Positions 7,864 through 17,885 of a DNA stretch of 64,000 nucleotides are shown piece by piece; the stretch's first letter is position 1, and the number at the start of each line of letters is the position of its first letter. A program made the translations under genes and the position numbers. The stretch is taken from positions 124,001 through 188,000 of the forward strand of contig CAKUON010000001.1 in NCBI GenBank assembly GCA_934668875.1. Direction: 5' to 3'. Source of the DNA: an uncultured Collinsella sp. (GTDB lineage Bacteria > Actinomycetota > Coriobacteriia > Coriobacteriales > Coriobacteriaceae). The notes under the pieces are model-generated. The model was not told the origin of the DNA and did not search any database. It saw only the letters and a list, made by a program, of their open reading frames with translations.

Positions 7864-8805
7864 CTAGCGATGCGCCAGCGGATGTGCCGCCAGATAGACC
7901 TCAGTCAGCTGCGTGCGGTCGACATGCGTGTAGACCTGCGTGGTCGAAATATCGGCATGGCCCAAAATTTCCTGCAGCACGCGCAGGTCGGCACCGCCCG
8001 CGAGCATGTGGGTAGCAAAGGAGTGGCGCAAAGTGTGGGGATGGAGTCCCACCAATCCCACCTGACGCCCATAGCGTTCACATATCGCATGCACGGCCTG
8101 GCGCGACAGGCGACGTCCGTTCTTATTTAAAAAGACCGCCGAGGTTTCCGCCCCGCGAGCATGAGCAGCCAGGAGGGCGCGCCCGTCATATATATAGCGT
8201 GTCAGGGCACGTGCCGCGCTTCCCACCAGTGGAGCCAGACGCTCCTTTGAGCCCTTACCGCGCACCAGGACAAACCCATCATCGATATGGATATCGCCCA
8301 CATCGAGCCCCACAAGCTCGCTCACGCGCAAGCCGCAACCGTAGAGCACTTCCAAGATAGCGTGGTCGCGCAGCCCCATCTCGCTCTTGGGAAAGTCTTG
8401 ATCGAGCAGTGCCGAGACATCCTCCACCGAAAGGTATTCCGGCAGGCGCTCGGCCTTTTTGGGCAGGCGCAACGCCGCAGTCGGATTTTGGGCCACAGCC
8501 CCATCGCGCACCAAAAAGGCATGCAGACCCTTTACGGCCGCAAGCGCGCGCTCCACCGAGGCATCGGAATAGCCTCCGTCACGGCGATCGGCGACAAAGC
8601 CTTCCACGACCTGACGGCTCACATCTTTAAAAGACGCAATACCCGCCCGCTCCAGATAGGCGCAGTACGTCATCAAGTCACGGCGATAGGCCGCAATCGT
8701 GTTGCGCGCCAAACCCCGCTCAACCGCGAGGTAATCGAGATACTCCCCCGCCGCCACAGCGAGCGACGAGGGAGTAGCTTCGGTATGTTCTTTGTTCGCC
8801 GGCAC
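7864..8805 (-). CDS. xerD: Tyrosine site-specific recombinase XerD/XerC
   Basis: Resolves chromosome dimers at dif. The 313-residue product has the N-terminal core-binding domain (YLDYLAVERGLARNTIAAYRRDL) and the catalytic domain with all six active-site positions: Arg in GCGLRVSEL, Lys in RGKGSKERL, His-x-x-Arg in HTLRHSFATH, His in LGHADISTTQ and the Tyr nucleophile in VYTHV. The open frame continues upstream into pyrG; I chose the GTG at 8803-8805, two bases after the pyrG stop, because the length then fits the family (about 300). Its Shine-Dalgarno is poorly spaced, so coupled translation from pyrG is likely. Whether it is XerC or XerD cannot be settled here. Confidence 0.85.
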   Translation of the reverse strand: MPANKEHTEATPSSLAVAAGEYLDYLAVERGLARNTIAAYRRDLMTYCAYLERAGIASFKDVSRQVVEGFVADRRDGGYSDASVERALAAVKGLHAFLVRDGAVAQNPTAALRLPKKAERLPEYLSVEDVSALLDQDFPKSEMGLRDHAILEVLYGCGLRVSELVGLDVGDIHIDDGFVLVRGKGSKERLAPLVGSAARALTRYIYDGRALLAAHARGAETSAVFLNKNGRRLSRQAVHAICERYGRQVGLVGLHPHTLRHSFATHMLAGGADLRVLQEILGHADISTTQVYTHVDRTQLTEVYLAAHPLAHR

Positions 8806-8807
8806 CC

Positions 8808-10475
<1,668 letters not shown>

Positions 10476-10590
10476 TTACCTGCGCTTCCCGTAGAAGTTG
10501 TCCATACACATCTTACGGGTCTTCATTGTAATACTTGAGCCCCGAGCCGTTCACATTTTTTCTCAGGCGCAATCGCATTTCTCAAACTCG

Positions 10591-10622
10591 AAACAAAACG
10601 CCGCCCGGTTTCCCAGACGGCG
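10591..10622 (-). terminator. Rho-independent terminator
   Basis: On the minus strand a 10-bp stem (arms 10622-10613 and 10608-10599, two G-T pairs) is followed by TTTTGTTT. It ends the transcript of the small regulator gene just upstream and insulates pyrG. Confidence 0.7.
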
Positions 10623-10647
10623 CTGCTGCGGCAAGGATTGCACACTG

Positions 10648-10986
10648 CTATCGATCAGCGGCCTCGTCCTCGAGCATATCTTGAACGAGCATGCCGGCGC
10701 GGACGCCCTTTAGATACCACTCGCCGCACTCGGTAAGGCGAATTCCATTCGCAAGCTGACCGCCATCGTCGCTATAGCGCGAGACGACATCGATCATGCC
10801 TTCCGAATCCAAGCGATCGATTGCGGCGCGGGCACGATACGGCGAAACCCCCACGCGCTCGGCAAGCGTTTTGCGCGAGAAACCATACAGCCCGCCATTG
10901 CCTTCGGTTTGCTGAGCGATCTCCATCAGCACCAGCACCTCGACACGCTTCATATCGTTGACACTCGCACGACCCTTGCCCGCCAT
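10648..10986 (-). CDS. Small winged-helix regulator
   Basis: A 112-residue protein. Residues from about 10 to 70 (DMKRVEVLVLMEIAQQTEG, GFSRKTLAERVGVSPYRARAAIDRLDSEGMIDVVSR) read as a winged helix-turn-helix in which a first helix pair is followed by a recognition helix and wing, as in MarR/PadR-like regulators. The end (LTECGEWYLKGVRAGMLVQDMLEDE) is a helical dimerisation candidate. I chose the ATG at 10984-10986 because GAGGAGG sits 6 nt before it; an in-frame ATG 25 codons upstream has no such site. It is transcribed alone, between two terminators. The specific ligand or target is not known. Confidence 0.75.
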   Translation of the reverse strand: MAGKGRASVNDMKRVEVLVLMEIAQQTEGNGGLYGFSRKTLAERVGVSPYRARAAIDRLDSEGMIDVVSRYSDDGGQLANGIRLTECGEWYLKGVRAGMLVQDMLEDEAADR

Positions 10987-11140
10987 GGCAGCCTCCTCAA
11001 ACCGAGCACGAGCATCTAACGCGCCGTGCACGACCGGCGCATCCCGCAAAGGATGTTTCATCAGCGATATTGTATACCGCCCAAATCGCTTATAGGCAGG
11101 TAAACGGCCTATTTTTACCTCGAACTAAGGCTTTGTTGAT

Positions 11141-11174
11141 AAAAAAGCCGCATGGGGCATATACCCCATGCGGC
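11141..11174 (-). terminator. Rho-independent terminator of the DUF1846 gene
   Basis: Perfect 11-bp stem (GCCGCATGGGG/CCCCATGCGGC, loop about 6 nt) followed on the minus strand by six T. It lies 24 bp after the stop of the DUF1846 gene. Confidence 0.9.
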
Positions 11175-11197
11175 CTTATCAGACCAATAAACTCGTC

Positions 11198-12679
11198 TTA
11201 GCGGTGGAAGAACCCACGGCGCTCGAACTTGGGCTCGCAGCACACGTTGATGCCCAACTTGCGCAGCACCGTCTCATCCGTCGGAGAGATAATCACGCTA
11301 AAGAAGGCGTCGCAGCCGCGCAGCTGCTCCAGGCCCGAAAGAACGCGGGCCGCCGTCTCACTCGTGGCCGAGGTAATCGAAAGCGCCATGAGCGTCTCAT
11401 CGGTGTGGAGGCGCGGATTCTTGCTGCCCAGGAAATGCGTCTTGAGCTTGCTGATGGGCTCGATCGCCTCGTCGCTGATAACCTCGAGCTCAAGGTCGAC
11501 GCCCGAGACATGCTTGAGGGCATTCATGATGAGCGAGCTCGCGGCGCCCAGGCGCGTGGAAGTCTTACCCGTCACCACAGAGCCGTCCGGCATGACCATA
11601 GCGCCCACGGGACCGCCCGTCAGCTGCTCCCTGGTAAGGGCGGCCGAGCGCGCCGGCGAGTAATTCTTGTCGATGCCAGCCTTCTTCATAATGAGCTTGA
11701 GGCGGTCGACCTGCTCGTCGCCCACACCGGTGCGACGCACGGCCTCGACCGCGGCAAAGTAACGACGGACAATCTCCATCTTGGAGGCATCGCGGCAGGC
11801 ATCGTCATCGGTGATGGCAAAGCCAACCATATTGACGCCCATATCCGTGGGGCTCTGGTAAGGGCTCTCGCCCAAGATCTTCTCCATCAGGGCACGGACC
11901 ACCGGGAAGGCCTCGACGTCGCGGTTGTAGTTGACCGTGGTCTTGTTGTAAGCCTCAAGATGGAAGGAGTCGATGATGTTGGCGTCGTCGAGGTCGGCCG
12001 TGGCGGCCTCGTAGGCAATGTTGACCGGATGTGTGAGGGGCAGGTTCCAGACCGGGAAGGTCTCGAACTTGGCGTAGCCGGCGGCAGTGCCGTGCTTGTG
12101 CTCGTGATAGAGCTGCGACAGGCAGGTGGCAAGCTTGCCCGAACCGGGGCCGGGGGCGGTGACCACGACGAGCGGACGGGTGGTCTCGACGAACTCGTTC
12201 TTGCCGTAGCCGTCGTCGGACACGATCAAGTCGACGTCGTGCGGATACCCCTCGATGGGATAGTGCAGCTTGGCGGGAATACCGAGCGCGTTCAGGCGAT
12301 TGCGGAACACGTCGGCAGCAGGCTGGCCGGCATACTGGGTGATGACCACGGCCGCGACGGCAAAGCCGTTACCGCGGAACAGGTCGACCAGACGCAGCAC
12401 ATCCTCGTCATAGGTAATGCCCAGGTCGCCACGGGCCTTGTTCTTCTCGATGTGGTTCGCGTTGATCGCGATGATGACCTCGACGTCGTTGGCGATGCTC
12501 TTGAGCATGCGGAACTTGCTATCCGGCTCAAAACCCGGCAGCACGCGGCTCGCGTGATAGTCGTCAAACAGCTTGCCGCCAAACTCCAAATACAGCTTGC
12601 CGCCAAACTGCGAGATGCGCTCCTTAATATGAGCGGCCTGCAGCTCGATATACTTCGCGTTGTCGAAACCCTGGCGCAT
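11198..12679 (-). CDS. DUF1846 family protein
   Basis: A 493-residue cytoplasmic protein that matches the DUF1846 family throughout: the N-terminus GFDNAKYIELQAAHIKERI, the segment LYLEFGGKLFDDYHASRVLPGF, VVVTAPGPGSGKLATCLSQLYHE with a P-loop-like GPGSGK, and DMGVNMVGFAI in the second half. Structures of the family exist, but no biochemical role is established to my knowledge. It is common in Firmicutes and Actinobacteria as a stand-alone gene. The start ATG follows GGGAG at 7 nt. It is monocistronic here, with its own terminator. Confidence 0.88.
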   Translation of the reverse strand: MRQGFDNAKYIELQAAHIKERISQFGGKLYLEFGGKLFDDYHASRVLPGFEPDSKFRMLKSIANDVEVIIAINANHIEKNKARGDLGITYDEDVLRLVDLFRGNGFAVAAVVITQYAGQPAADVFRNRLNALGIPAKLHYPIEGYPHDVDLIVSDDGYGKNEFVETTRPLVVVTAPGPGSGKLATCLSQLYHEHKHGTAAGYAKFETFPVWNLPLTHPVNIAYEAATADLDDANIIDSFHLEAYNKTTVNYNRDVEAFPVVRALMEKILGESPYQSPTDMGVNMVGFAITDDDACRDASKMEIVRRYFAAVEAVRRTGVGDEQVDRLKLIMKKAGIDKNYSPARSAALTREQLTGGPVGAMVMPDGSVVTGKTSTRLGAASSLIMNALKHVSGVDLELEVISDEAIEPISKLKTHFLGSKNPRLHTDETLMALSITSATSETAARVLSGLEQLRGCDAFFSVIISPTDETVLRKLGINVCCEPKFERRGFFHR

Positions 12680-12790
12680 GTATGGCTCCCGTCCCGTTTC
12701 GTAAATAAAGTTCCTACGCGATTATAACGGAGCCAGCCCCCACCAACACCCAGGCAACCAACAGGCACCAACCAAACACGTGCTCGAATA

Positions 12791-12856
12791 AGTTGCGGTG
12801 AAATAGTTCCTGCTTAGCCCTCAGGGCAGCCAAACAGGAACTATTCCACCGCAACT
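12791..12856. repeat. Long inverted repeat (22-bp arms, one mismatch)
   Basis: Arms 12791-12812 and 12835-12856 pair over 22 bp with one A/C mismatch; the core reads AGTTGCGGTG...ATAGTTCCTG. The 22-nt spacer contains GCCCTCAGGGC, a further small palindrome. No T-run follows on either strand. Confidence 0.85.
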
Positions 12857-12865
12857 CCCCCTTTT

Positions 12866-12928
12866 GGTGCAAAGGGGTCAGGCTACTTTGCACCAACCTG
12901 GAGCAGACAAACCTGACCCCTTTGCACC
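12866..12928. repeat. Long inverted repeat (17-bp perfect arms)
   Basis: GGTGCAAAGGGGTCAGG (12866-12882) is repeated as a perfect reverse complement at 12912-12928. Part of the arm, TTTGCACCAAC, recurs in the spacer and in the tandem units that follow. From memory, similar words flank REP-type elements linked to tyrosine transposases in other bacteria; this is inference. Confidence 0.85.
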
Positions 12929-12929
12929 A

Positions 12930-13076
12930 GGCGCCCCCTTGCACCAACAAAGGAAACATCGCAGGTTGAGCATAAGTCAGCGAAAGCCCGCCAGAGCGAG
13001 CAAGGCGCCCCCTGCACCAACAATGGCAACGCCGCTGGTAGAGCCAACGTCAGCGAGCGCCGTCCAGAACGTACAA
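12930..13076. repeat. Two diverged tandem units of about 74 bp
   Basis: Unit 1 (12930-13003) and unit 2 (13004-13076) both start GGCGCCCCC(T)TGCACCAACAA and share GTCAGCGA, CCAGA and a final CAA. They agree at many positions but have diverged, so the duplication is old. No reading frame is conserved between them. Confidence 0.65.
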
Positions 13077-13086
13077 GTTGGCATGA

Positions 13087-13127
13087 AAAAGGCAAGGCAT
13101 AGACCTTTTGGTCATGCCTTGCCTTTT
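13087..13127. repeat. Hairpin with 14-bp perfect arms
   Basis: AAAAGGCAAGGCAT (13087-13100) and ATGCCTTGCCTTTT (13114-13127) enclose a 13-nt loop that itself contains GACC/GGTC. The T-rich 3' arm would make a plus-strand terminator, but no plus-strand gene lies upstream. Confidence 0.7.
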
Positions 13128-13169
13128 GAATGACAAATTGTCGTTCTGGGCAGCGCGCAGCGTCGAGCA

Positions 13170-13197
13170 GTTCCGCGGTTTGGTAAAACCGCGGAAC
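13170..13197. repeat. Hairpin with 12-bp perfect arms
   Basis: GTTCCGCGGTTT and AAACCGCGGAAC around a 4-nt loop. It is directly beyond the T-run of the antiporter terminator when read on the minus strand, so it may be a back-up terminator or part of the palindrome cluster. Confidence 0.7.
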
Positions 13198-13236
13198 AAA
13201 AAAGCGCCCCCTCCCGCGCACGGAACGGGAGGGGGC
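13198..13236 (-). terminator. Rho-independent terminator of the arginine operon end
   Basis: On the minus strand an 11-bp perfect stem (GCCCCCTCCCG/CGGGAGGGGGC, 9-nt loop) is followed by GCTTTTTT. It lies about 100 bp after the stop of the YfcC-type antiporter. Confidence 0.88.
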
Positions 13237-13338
13237 TAAAGGTAGGAGTCTACCGGTGGGTTGACCCCACCGGACAGACGATGACCAGGTGATCCTTTAC
13301 AGGATCGTCAAGGTTTCCGTGGGGTACCCGTTGGGTAC

Positions 13339-14817
13339 TTAGAGCATCACGCAGGCGACGGTCAGGATGACAGCGCAGACGACGGAGAGAGCGACGATGA
13401 GCTTAAGGGCGAACTTGAGCCAGGTCGTCCACTCGATCTTGGCCAGGGCGAGGCCGCCCATGATGGCACCGGAGGTCGGGGTGAACAGGTTCACGACACC
13501 GATGGCGGCGGAGAAGATCATGACCATGACCTCGGGCGAGAAGCCGAGCTTGACAGCCAGCGGTCCCATGATGGGCATGGAGACGGTGGCCATACCGGAG
13601 GTCGAGGGGATCAGGAAGGACAGGCCGAAGTAGACCAGGAAGCTCATGGGAGCGAAGATCACGCCGGATAGGCCAGCCAGAGCGTTGGCGGCAGCGTCGA
13701 GGACGTAGACGTCGAGACCGGTGTTGGCCATGAGGACGGAGATACCACGGGCGAGGGCGATGACGAGAACAACGGACATCATGTCGGCAGCGCCGGTGAT
13801 GAAGGTGTTGACGATCTGCTTCTCGGACAGGCCACCGATGATACCGATCAGGATAGCCATGAGGAAGAACCAGGTGGAAGCCTCGTCGAAGTACCACTGG
13901 CCAATGGGCAGGCCGGTGATCAGGGCAGACCAGCCCTGGACGACGGTGTTACCGTCTGCGTCGTAGACAGCGCCAGCATCGAAGAAGTTGGCGACGCCCT
14001 CGTTGAGGTCGGCCAGCGGGATGAAGCCGACGATCATGACGACAAAGGTGAAGGCGAAGGCGATCAGGACACCCTTCTGACGACCGGTGAGCTTGACCTC
14101 CTTGTTAACCTCAGAAGCAGCCTTACCGTGGGCGGCCTCGGCATCCTCGAGCTCCTGCATCGAAAGGATGGTGGAACCCTTGTCGGCCTTGACCTTCTTG
14201 GCATAGTTCATCACGAAGACGATCGACATAACGGTGGTGACAAGCCACAGGACGCCGCCGAGGCCGATGATGATGGACTGGTTCACGGCGATGTCAACGC
14301 CGGTCAGAGCGTCGACGGCAGCACCGACAGCGAACGGGTTAACCGTGGAGCCCAGGCAGCCGCAGCCAGCGCCGAGCAGGACGGTAGCGGCGCCGACCAT
14401 GGGGTCGAAGCCAGCGGCCATCATGGTAGCGGCAAGCAGGGCGTAGAAGGGAACGGTCTCCTCGCACATACCATAGGTGGTACCACCGAGGGAGAAGATG
14501 AGCATCAGCACAGGAACGAGCATGATCTCGTTGCCCTTAAGCTTCTGCACCAGAACGGCAATGCCGTTGTCCAGAGCGCCGGTCTCGGTCATCATACCGA
14601 GGAAGCCACCCAGGATCATAACGAAGAGGCAGACGGGCAGAGCGTCAGCGAAGCCCAAAATCGGGGCGGTGCAGAAATCACTCAGGCGGGCTGCAGTAAC
14701 CTCGCCGCCGGACGTGCCGGAGACGATAACGGTAATCACTGCGACAATTGCCAGCAGAGCAAGAAGAATGGTGAACGATGAAGGCATACCGCGCTTTTTC
14801 TTAGCGGTCTCAGTCAT
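13339..14817 (-). CDS. YfcC/ArcD2-type arginine/ornithine antiporter
   Basis: Polytopic carrier of 492 residues with about 12 hydrophobic segments, of the YfcC family (DUF/C4-dicarboxylate-like ion transporter superfamily). Typical stretches are FTILLALLAIVAVITVI at the N-terminus, GGTTYGMCEETVPFYALL and STVNPFAVGAA in the first half, and FLIPSTSGMATVSMPIMGPLA and FTPTSGAIMGGLALAKIEW in the second. In arginine deiminase loci such carriers exchange arginine for ornithine; the location downstream of argF and arcA supports that here, but the substrate is inferred. The ATG at 14815-14817 was chosen because AAGGGGGG lies 8-9 nt upstream; earlier in-frame ATGs lack that spacing. Confidence 0.85.
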   Translation of the reverse strand: MTETAKKKRGMPSSFTILLALLAIVAVITVIVSGTSGGEVTAARLSDFCTAPILGFADALPVCLFVMILGGFLGMMTETGALDNGIAVLVQKLKGNEIMLVPVLMLIFSLGGTTYGMCEETVPFYALLAATMMAAGFDPMVGAATVLLGAGCGCLGSTVNPFAVGAAVDALTGVDIAVNQSIIIGLGGVLWLVTTVMSIVFVMNYAKKVKADKGSTILSMQELEDAEAAHGKAASEVNKEVKLTGRQKGVLIAFAFTFVVMIVGFIPLADLNEGVANFFDAGAVYDADGNTVVQGWSALITGLPIGQWYFDEASTWFFLMAILIGIIGGLSEKQIVNTFITGAADMMSVVLVIALARGISVLMANTGLDVYVLDAAANALAGLSGVIFAPMSFLVYFGLSFLIPSTSGMATVSMPIMGPLAVKLGFSPEVMVMIFSAAIGVVNLFTPTSGAIMGGLALAKIEWTTWLKFALKLIVALSVVCAVILTVACVML

Positions 14818-14913
14818 GGTTCTCATCCCCCCTTCATAAATCATTTAACTCTTCTCGCGCAAAACGGATCTTCCGTGCCGTGCCCACCGCTCGACGCGAG
14901 ATTTTTACCAGAC

Positions 14914-14950
14914 AAAACCGCTCGGGGTGTGCAGCAATACACCCCGAGCG
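14914..14950 (-). terminator. Terminator after argF
   Basis: Perfect 12-bp stem (CGCTCGGGGTGT/ACACCCCGAGCG, 8-nt loop) followed on the minus strand by GGTTTTGT. It may allow read-through to the antiporter gene, since the T-run is short. Confidence 0.75.
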
Positions 14951-14965
14951 AGATGCTAGATGCTC

Positions 14966-15961
14966 TTACTTGAGCGTGGCGTACATGACAGCCTTGATGG
15001 TGTGCATGCGGTTCTCGGCCTCGTCAAAGACCTTGGAAGCGGGGCTCTCGAAGACCTCGTCGGTGACCTCCTGCTCGGTGATGCCGAACTGCTCGCACTT
15101 CTCGGCGCCAATGGTGGTGTTGGTGTCGTGGAAGCTGGGCAGGCAGTGCAGGAAGATGGCACCCGGGTTGGCCATAGCCATGACCTCGGAGGTGACACGA
15201 TACGGGGTGAGCTGAGCGATGCGCTCGGCCCAGACCTCGTCGGGCTCGCCCATGGAGACCCACACGTCGGTGTAGAGAACGTCAGCGCCAGTGACGCCGT
15301 CCTTGACGTCGGTGGTCAGCTTAATGGTGCAGCCGTTGGCCTCGGCGATGGGCTTGCAGGCCTCGATGACGTCGTCAGCGGGCATGCACTCCTCGGGGCC
15401 GCAGGCCACGAAGTTCATGCCGAGCTTGGAGCAGACGACCATGAGGGAGCGAGCGACGTTGTTCTTGCAGTCGCCCATGAAGACGAGGGTCTTGCCCTTG
15501 ATGTCGTAGTTGAAGTTCTCCTGGACGGTCAGGATGTCGGCGAGCATCTGGGTGGGGTGCCACTCGGTGGTCAGGCCGTTCCAGACGGGCACGCCGGACT
15601 TAGCAGCGAGCTCCTCGACGTCGTCCTGGGCAAAGCCGCGGAACTCGATGCCGTCATACATGCGGCCGAGAACGCGAGCGGTGTCCTCGATGGACTCCTT
15701 CTTGCCCATCTGCGACGAACCGGGATCGAGGTAGGTGACGCCCATGCCCAGATCCATGCCGCCGACCTCGAAGGCGCAGCGGGTACGAGTGGAGGTCTTC
15801 TGGAAGAGCAGGACGATGTTCTTGCCCTCGAGATAACGGTGCGGAACGCCAGCGCGCTTCATATCCTTGAAGTTCTTGGAGAGCTTGAGCAGGTACTCGA
15901 TCTCCTCGGTGGTGAGGTCGAGGAGCTTGAGGAAGCTACGGCCGGAGAGGTTAACACCCAT
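14966..15961 (-). CDS. argF: Ornithine carbamoyltransferase (catabolic, ArcB/ArgF)
   Basis: Transfers carbamoyl between carbamoyl phosphate and ornithine; next to arcA the catabolic direction (citrulline phosphorolysis) is likely. The 331 residues show the carbamoyl-phosphate loop STRTR (FQKTSTRTRCAFE), the DPGSSQMGKKES segment, the HPTQMLADILT block and the ornithine-binding HCLPSFHD. Full length. ATG is preceded by AAAGGAAACGAACC. It is 109 bp downstream of arcA copy 1, with a hairpin between. No carbamate kinase (arcC) is found within the window, so the last step of the pathway must be encoded elsewhere. Confidence 0.95.
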   Translation of the reverse strand: MGVNLSGRSFLKLLDLTTEEIEYLLKLSKNFKDMKRAGVPHRYLEGKNIVLLFQKTSTRTRCAFEVGGMDLGMGVTYLDPGSSQMGKKESIEDTARVLGRMYDGIEFRGFAQDDVEELAAKSGVPVWNGLTTEWHPTQMLADILTVQENFNYDIKGKTLVFMGDCKNNVARSLMVVCSKLGMNFVACGPEECMPADDVIEACKPIAEANGCTIKLTTDVKDGVTGADVLYTDVWVSMGEPDEVWAERIAQLTPYRVTSEVMAMANPGAIFLHCLPSFHDTNTTIGAEKCEQFGITEQEVTDEVFESPASKVFDEAENRMHTIKAVMYATLK

Positions 15962-16029
15962 GGTTCGTTTCCTTTCGAAGAAATGAATTACTTAATAAAG
16001 TAGAAGCGGTGCCCGTTTGACGGGCGAAA

Positions 16030-16058
16030 CCGGTGCGGTTGTAGGGGGACCGCACCGG
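16030..16058 (-). terminator. Intercistronic hairpin arcA-argF
   Basis: CCGGTGCGGT/ACCGCACCGG, 10-bp perfect stem with a 9-nt loop, 12 bp after the arcA stop. The minus strand continues TTTCGCCC, too few T for a strong terminator. It probably trims or tunes the arcA/argF ratio. Confidence 0.55.
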
Positions 16059-16069
16059 AAACGGAAAGA

Positions 16070-17336
16070 CTTAGAGGTCCTCGCGCCAGAAGGGCATGCT
16101 CATGCAGCGCGGGCCGCCGCGGCCGCGGGAGAGCTCGGCGGAGGGCACGACGAGAAGGTCCAGGCCCTCCTTGTACAGCACGTCGTTGGTGACGGTGTTG
16201 CGGGCGTAGACGCAGATCTTGCCGGGCTCGACGCACAGGGTGTTGGAGCCGTCGTTCCACTGCTCGCGGGAGGCCGCGATCGGGTCGCCGCCGCCGCAGG
16301 GGATCAGCTTGACCTGGTCGACGCCGGTGGCGTCCTCCAGGACGTGCTCGAGGGTGTCCTCGATCAGGCGGATGTTCACGTCGCCCGGGTTCTTGCCGGC
16401 GGTCAGCTCGTAGACGCGCAGGGTGCCCATGATGGCGGGGTGGATCGTGAACTTATCGACGTCGATCTGGGTGAAGACCGTGTCGAGGTGCATGAAGGCG
16501 CGGGAGACCGGGATGTCGAAGGCCAGGATGCGCTCGACCTTGGAGTCGGAGTTCCAGAAGATGTTCTGGGCCATGACGTCGATCGCGGCGGCCTGGGTGC
16601 GCTGGGAGATGCCGACGGCGAGGGTCTTCTCGTTGATGTTCAGCACGTCGCCGCCCTCGGTGTGGAACTGGCAGTCGCGGCGGAAGTACAGCGAGACGTC
16701 CTTGTAGTCGGGGTGGTACTTGAAGATGTACTTGCCGTACAGGGTCTCGCGGTTGCGGGTGACCGAGTACATGCGGTTGAGGTTGACGCCCTCGCCGACG
16801 ACCGCGAACGGGTCGCGGGTGAAGTAGAGGTTGGGCATCGGGTCGATGATCAGGTCGGACTCGGACTCGGAGTTGACCAGGGAGTCGAGGGTCGTGGAGG
16901 CCGTGAGGGGCATCTCGATCTCGGACTTGGTCATGCCGGCCATGGTCTTCTTGACGAACTCGAGGTTGTCCTCGATGGAGTCCAGCTTCTCGCGGACGAT
17001 CTGCGGCATGTGCTGGCCGCGGATGCCCGCCTCGGCGATGTACTGGTCGGTGAACTCGGCGCGGGCGCCGGGGACCTGGTCGAACACCTCCGCGACGAGG
17101 TTCTCGAGATAGAGGACCTCAACGCCCTGGTCCCTCAGGATCTGGGCGAAGGTGTCGTGCTCCTGCTGTGCGACCTCCAGGAACGGGACGTCGTCGAACA
17201 GGAGTCGCTCGAGCTCGTCGGGCGGCAGGTTGAGGAGCTCGTCGCCGGGACGGTGCAGGCAGACCTTCCTGAGCTTGCCGATCTCGGAAGGCACGTGCAG
17301 ACCTTTCGTCATGGCCTCCTACCTTTCTTTCGGGCC
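16070..17336. repeat. Direct repeat copy 1 (1267 bp, contains arcA1)
   Basis: This segment recurs at 19159-20425 in the same orientation, offset 3089 bp. Wherever compared, and in the translations of several frames on both strands, the two copies agree without a difference. Identity stops one base beyond the arcA stop codon and about 24 bp upstream of the start. Confidence 0.9.
16071..17312 (-). CDS. arcA: Arginine deiminase, copy 1
   Basis: Hydrolyses arginine to citrulline and ammonia in the cytoplasm, the first step of fermentative arginine use. The 413 residues carry the family active-site blocks: LYFTRDPFAVVGEG, CQFHTEGGDVLNI (catalytic His and Glu/Asp), MHLDTVFTQID, and the nucleophilic Cys403 in GGPRCMSMPF. 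Full length. GGTAGGAGGCC precedes the ATG. The protein is residue-for-residue identical to copy 2 at 19160-20401. Codons are strongly biased to C/G endings, as expected for a highly expressed gene. Confidence 0.98.
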   Translation of the reverse strand: MTKGLHVPSEIGKLRKVCLHRPGDELLNLPPDELERLLFDDVPFLEVAQQEHDTFAQILRDQGVEVLYLENLVAEVFDQVPGARAEFTDQYIAEAGIRGQHMPQIVREKLDSIEDNLEFVKKTMAGMTKSEIEMPLTASTTLDSLVNSESESDLIIDPMPNLYFTRDPFAVVGEGVNLNRMYSVTRNRETLYGKYIFKYHPDYKDVSLYFRRDCQFHTEGGDVLNINEKTLAVGISQRTQAAAIDVMAQNIFWNSDSKVERILAFDIPVSRAFMHLDTVFTQIDVDKFTIHPAIMGTLRVYELTAGKNPGDVNIRLIEDTLEHVLEDATGVDQVKLIPCGGGDPIAASREQWNDGSNTLCVEPGKICVYARNTVTNDVLYKEGLDLLVVPSAELSRGRGGPRCMSMPFWREDL

Positions 17337-17394
17337 CTTGTCGGGGCCGATTCGTTAGCGCCCCTCCGTGTGAGGCGTTATTGCTGACGACATA

Positions 17395-17460
17395 TTTATA
17401 TCCAAAATCAGCTCATACTTCCACCTTGCCCCCGAACGGTTTTTTATAGGGGGTGAACGG
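17395..17460 (-). promoter_or_regulatory. arcA1 promoter with 21-bp spaced CCGTTC repeats
   Basis: Minus-strand -10 TATAAA (17400-17395) preceded by TTTTGGA. Two CCGTTC words, at 17460-17455 and 17439-17434, are 21 bp apart. The distance from the proximal CCGTTC to the -10 is 39 bp, the same as in front of arcA2. No good -35 is present, which fits an activator-dependent promoter. Confidence 0.6.
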
Positions 17461-17800
17461 CATACACATATACTTCACGCATGGCACACTTCGTCTTAAT
17501 AAAGTGTATTTACGTGCTTAAACGTGTTTTCAATCCAAATATCGAATGGAACGAATCTTTGATAAACCACCCTCAAATTGCATATTTCCAATAAAGCTAT
17601 GAATAGAATTAGCGATTCATACCGCGTCTCAACCATTTTCATTTTTATTCAGAAAAAAGTTTGTCCTATTCATTTCTGGTAAACAAATTACCGTTTACCA
17701 GACGCTTGGTACCGTTCACCGGAAGCTCAGTATAAGGCCCAGCGGATACTCGCTTGTCCTACGGCTCCATTTGTAACAACTTGACTTCTCGGTATAGAAA
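17461..17800. other. AT-rich intergenic region upstream of arcA1
   Basis: No gene seen. It is markedly more AT-rich than its surroundings. It holds TGGTAAAC-N8-GTTTACCA (17677-17700), a perfect 8-bp inverted repeat, overlapping a direct repeat TACCGTTTACC (17689) / TACCGTTCACC (17710) whose spacing is again 21 bp. These are probably operator sites for the same regulator as at the arcA promoters. Confidence 0.55.
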
Positions 17801-17840
17801 AACAGGCCCGCTCCCCTCGTGGGGGACGGGCCTGTTTTCG
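17797..17840 (-). terminator. Terminator of the aminotransferase gene
   Basis: AACAGGCCCG/CGGGCCTGTT arms with an inner CCCC/GGGG, then TTTTTC on the minus strand. The structure would also work on the plus strand. Confidence 0.85.
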
Positions 17841-17885
17841 ATAATCGCAGGCAGTTATGAACGGCTTTCGAGGACCGAAGGAATC

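Larger units (their letters stand above)
12680..13338. other. Palindrome-rich intergenic region (660 bp)
   Basis: No gene supported. From left to right it holds the upstream region of the DUF1846 gene, two long inverted repeats (12791-12856 and 12866-12928), two diverged 74-bp tandem units (12930-13076), three hairpins (13087-13127, 13170-13197, 13206-13236) of which the last is a terminator, and another short hairpin (CCGGTGGG-TTGA-CCCACCGG at about 13253). This is the densest palindrome cluster in the window. Confidence 0.8.

Noticed and set aside
10545..10555. GCCGTTCACA upstream of pyrG and GAACGG at 20944, 32461 and 32565 as members of the 21-bp repeat set
   Set aside because: Single half-sites without a partner at 21 bp, so not counted.
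16017..17387. Long plus-strand open frame opposite arcA1 (and its twin at 19151-20545)
   Set aside because: Antisense shadow: GC-rich codons of arcA keep the opposite frame free of stops. Composition is absurd (Val/Gly/Leu/Asp-rich), and the minus strand has a perfect arginine deiminase.
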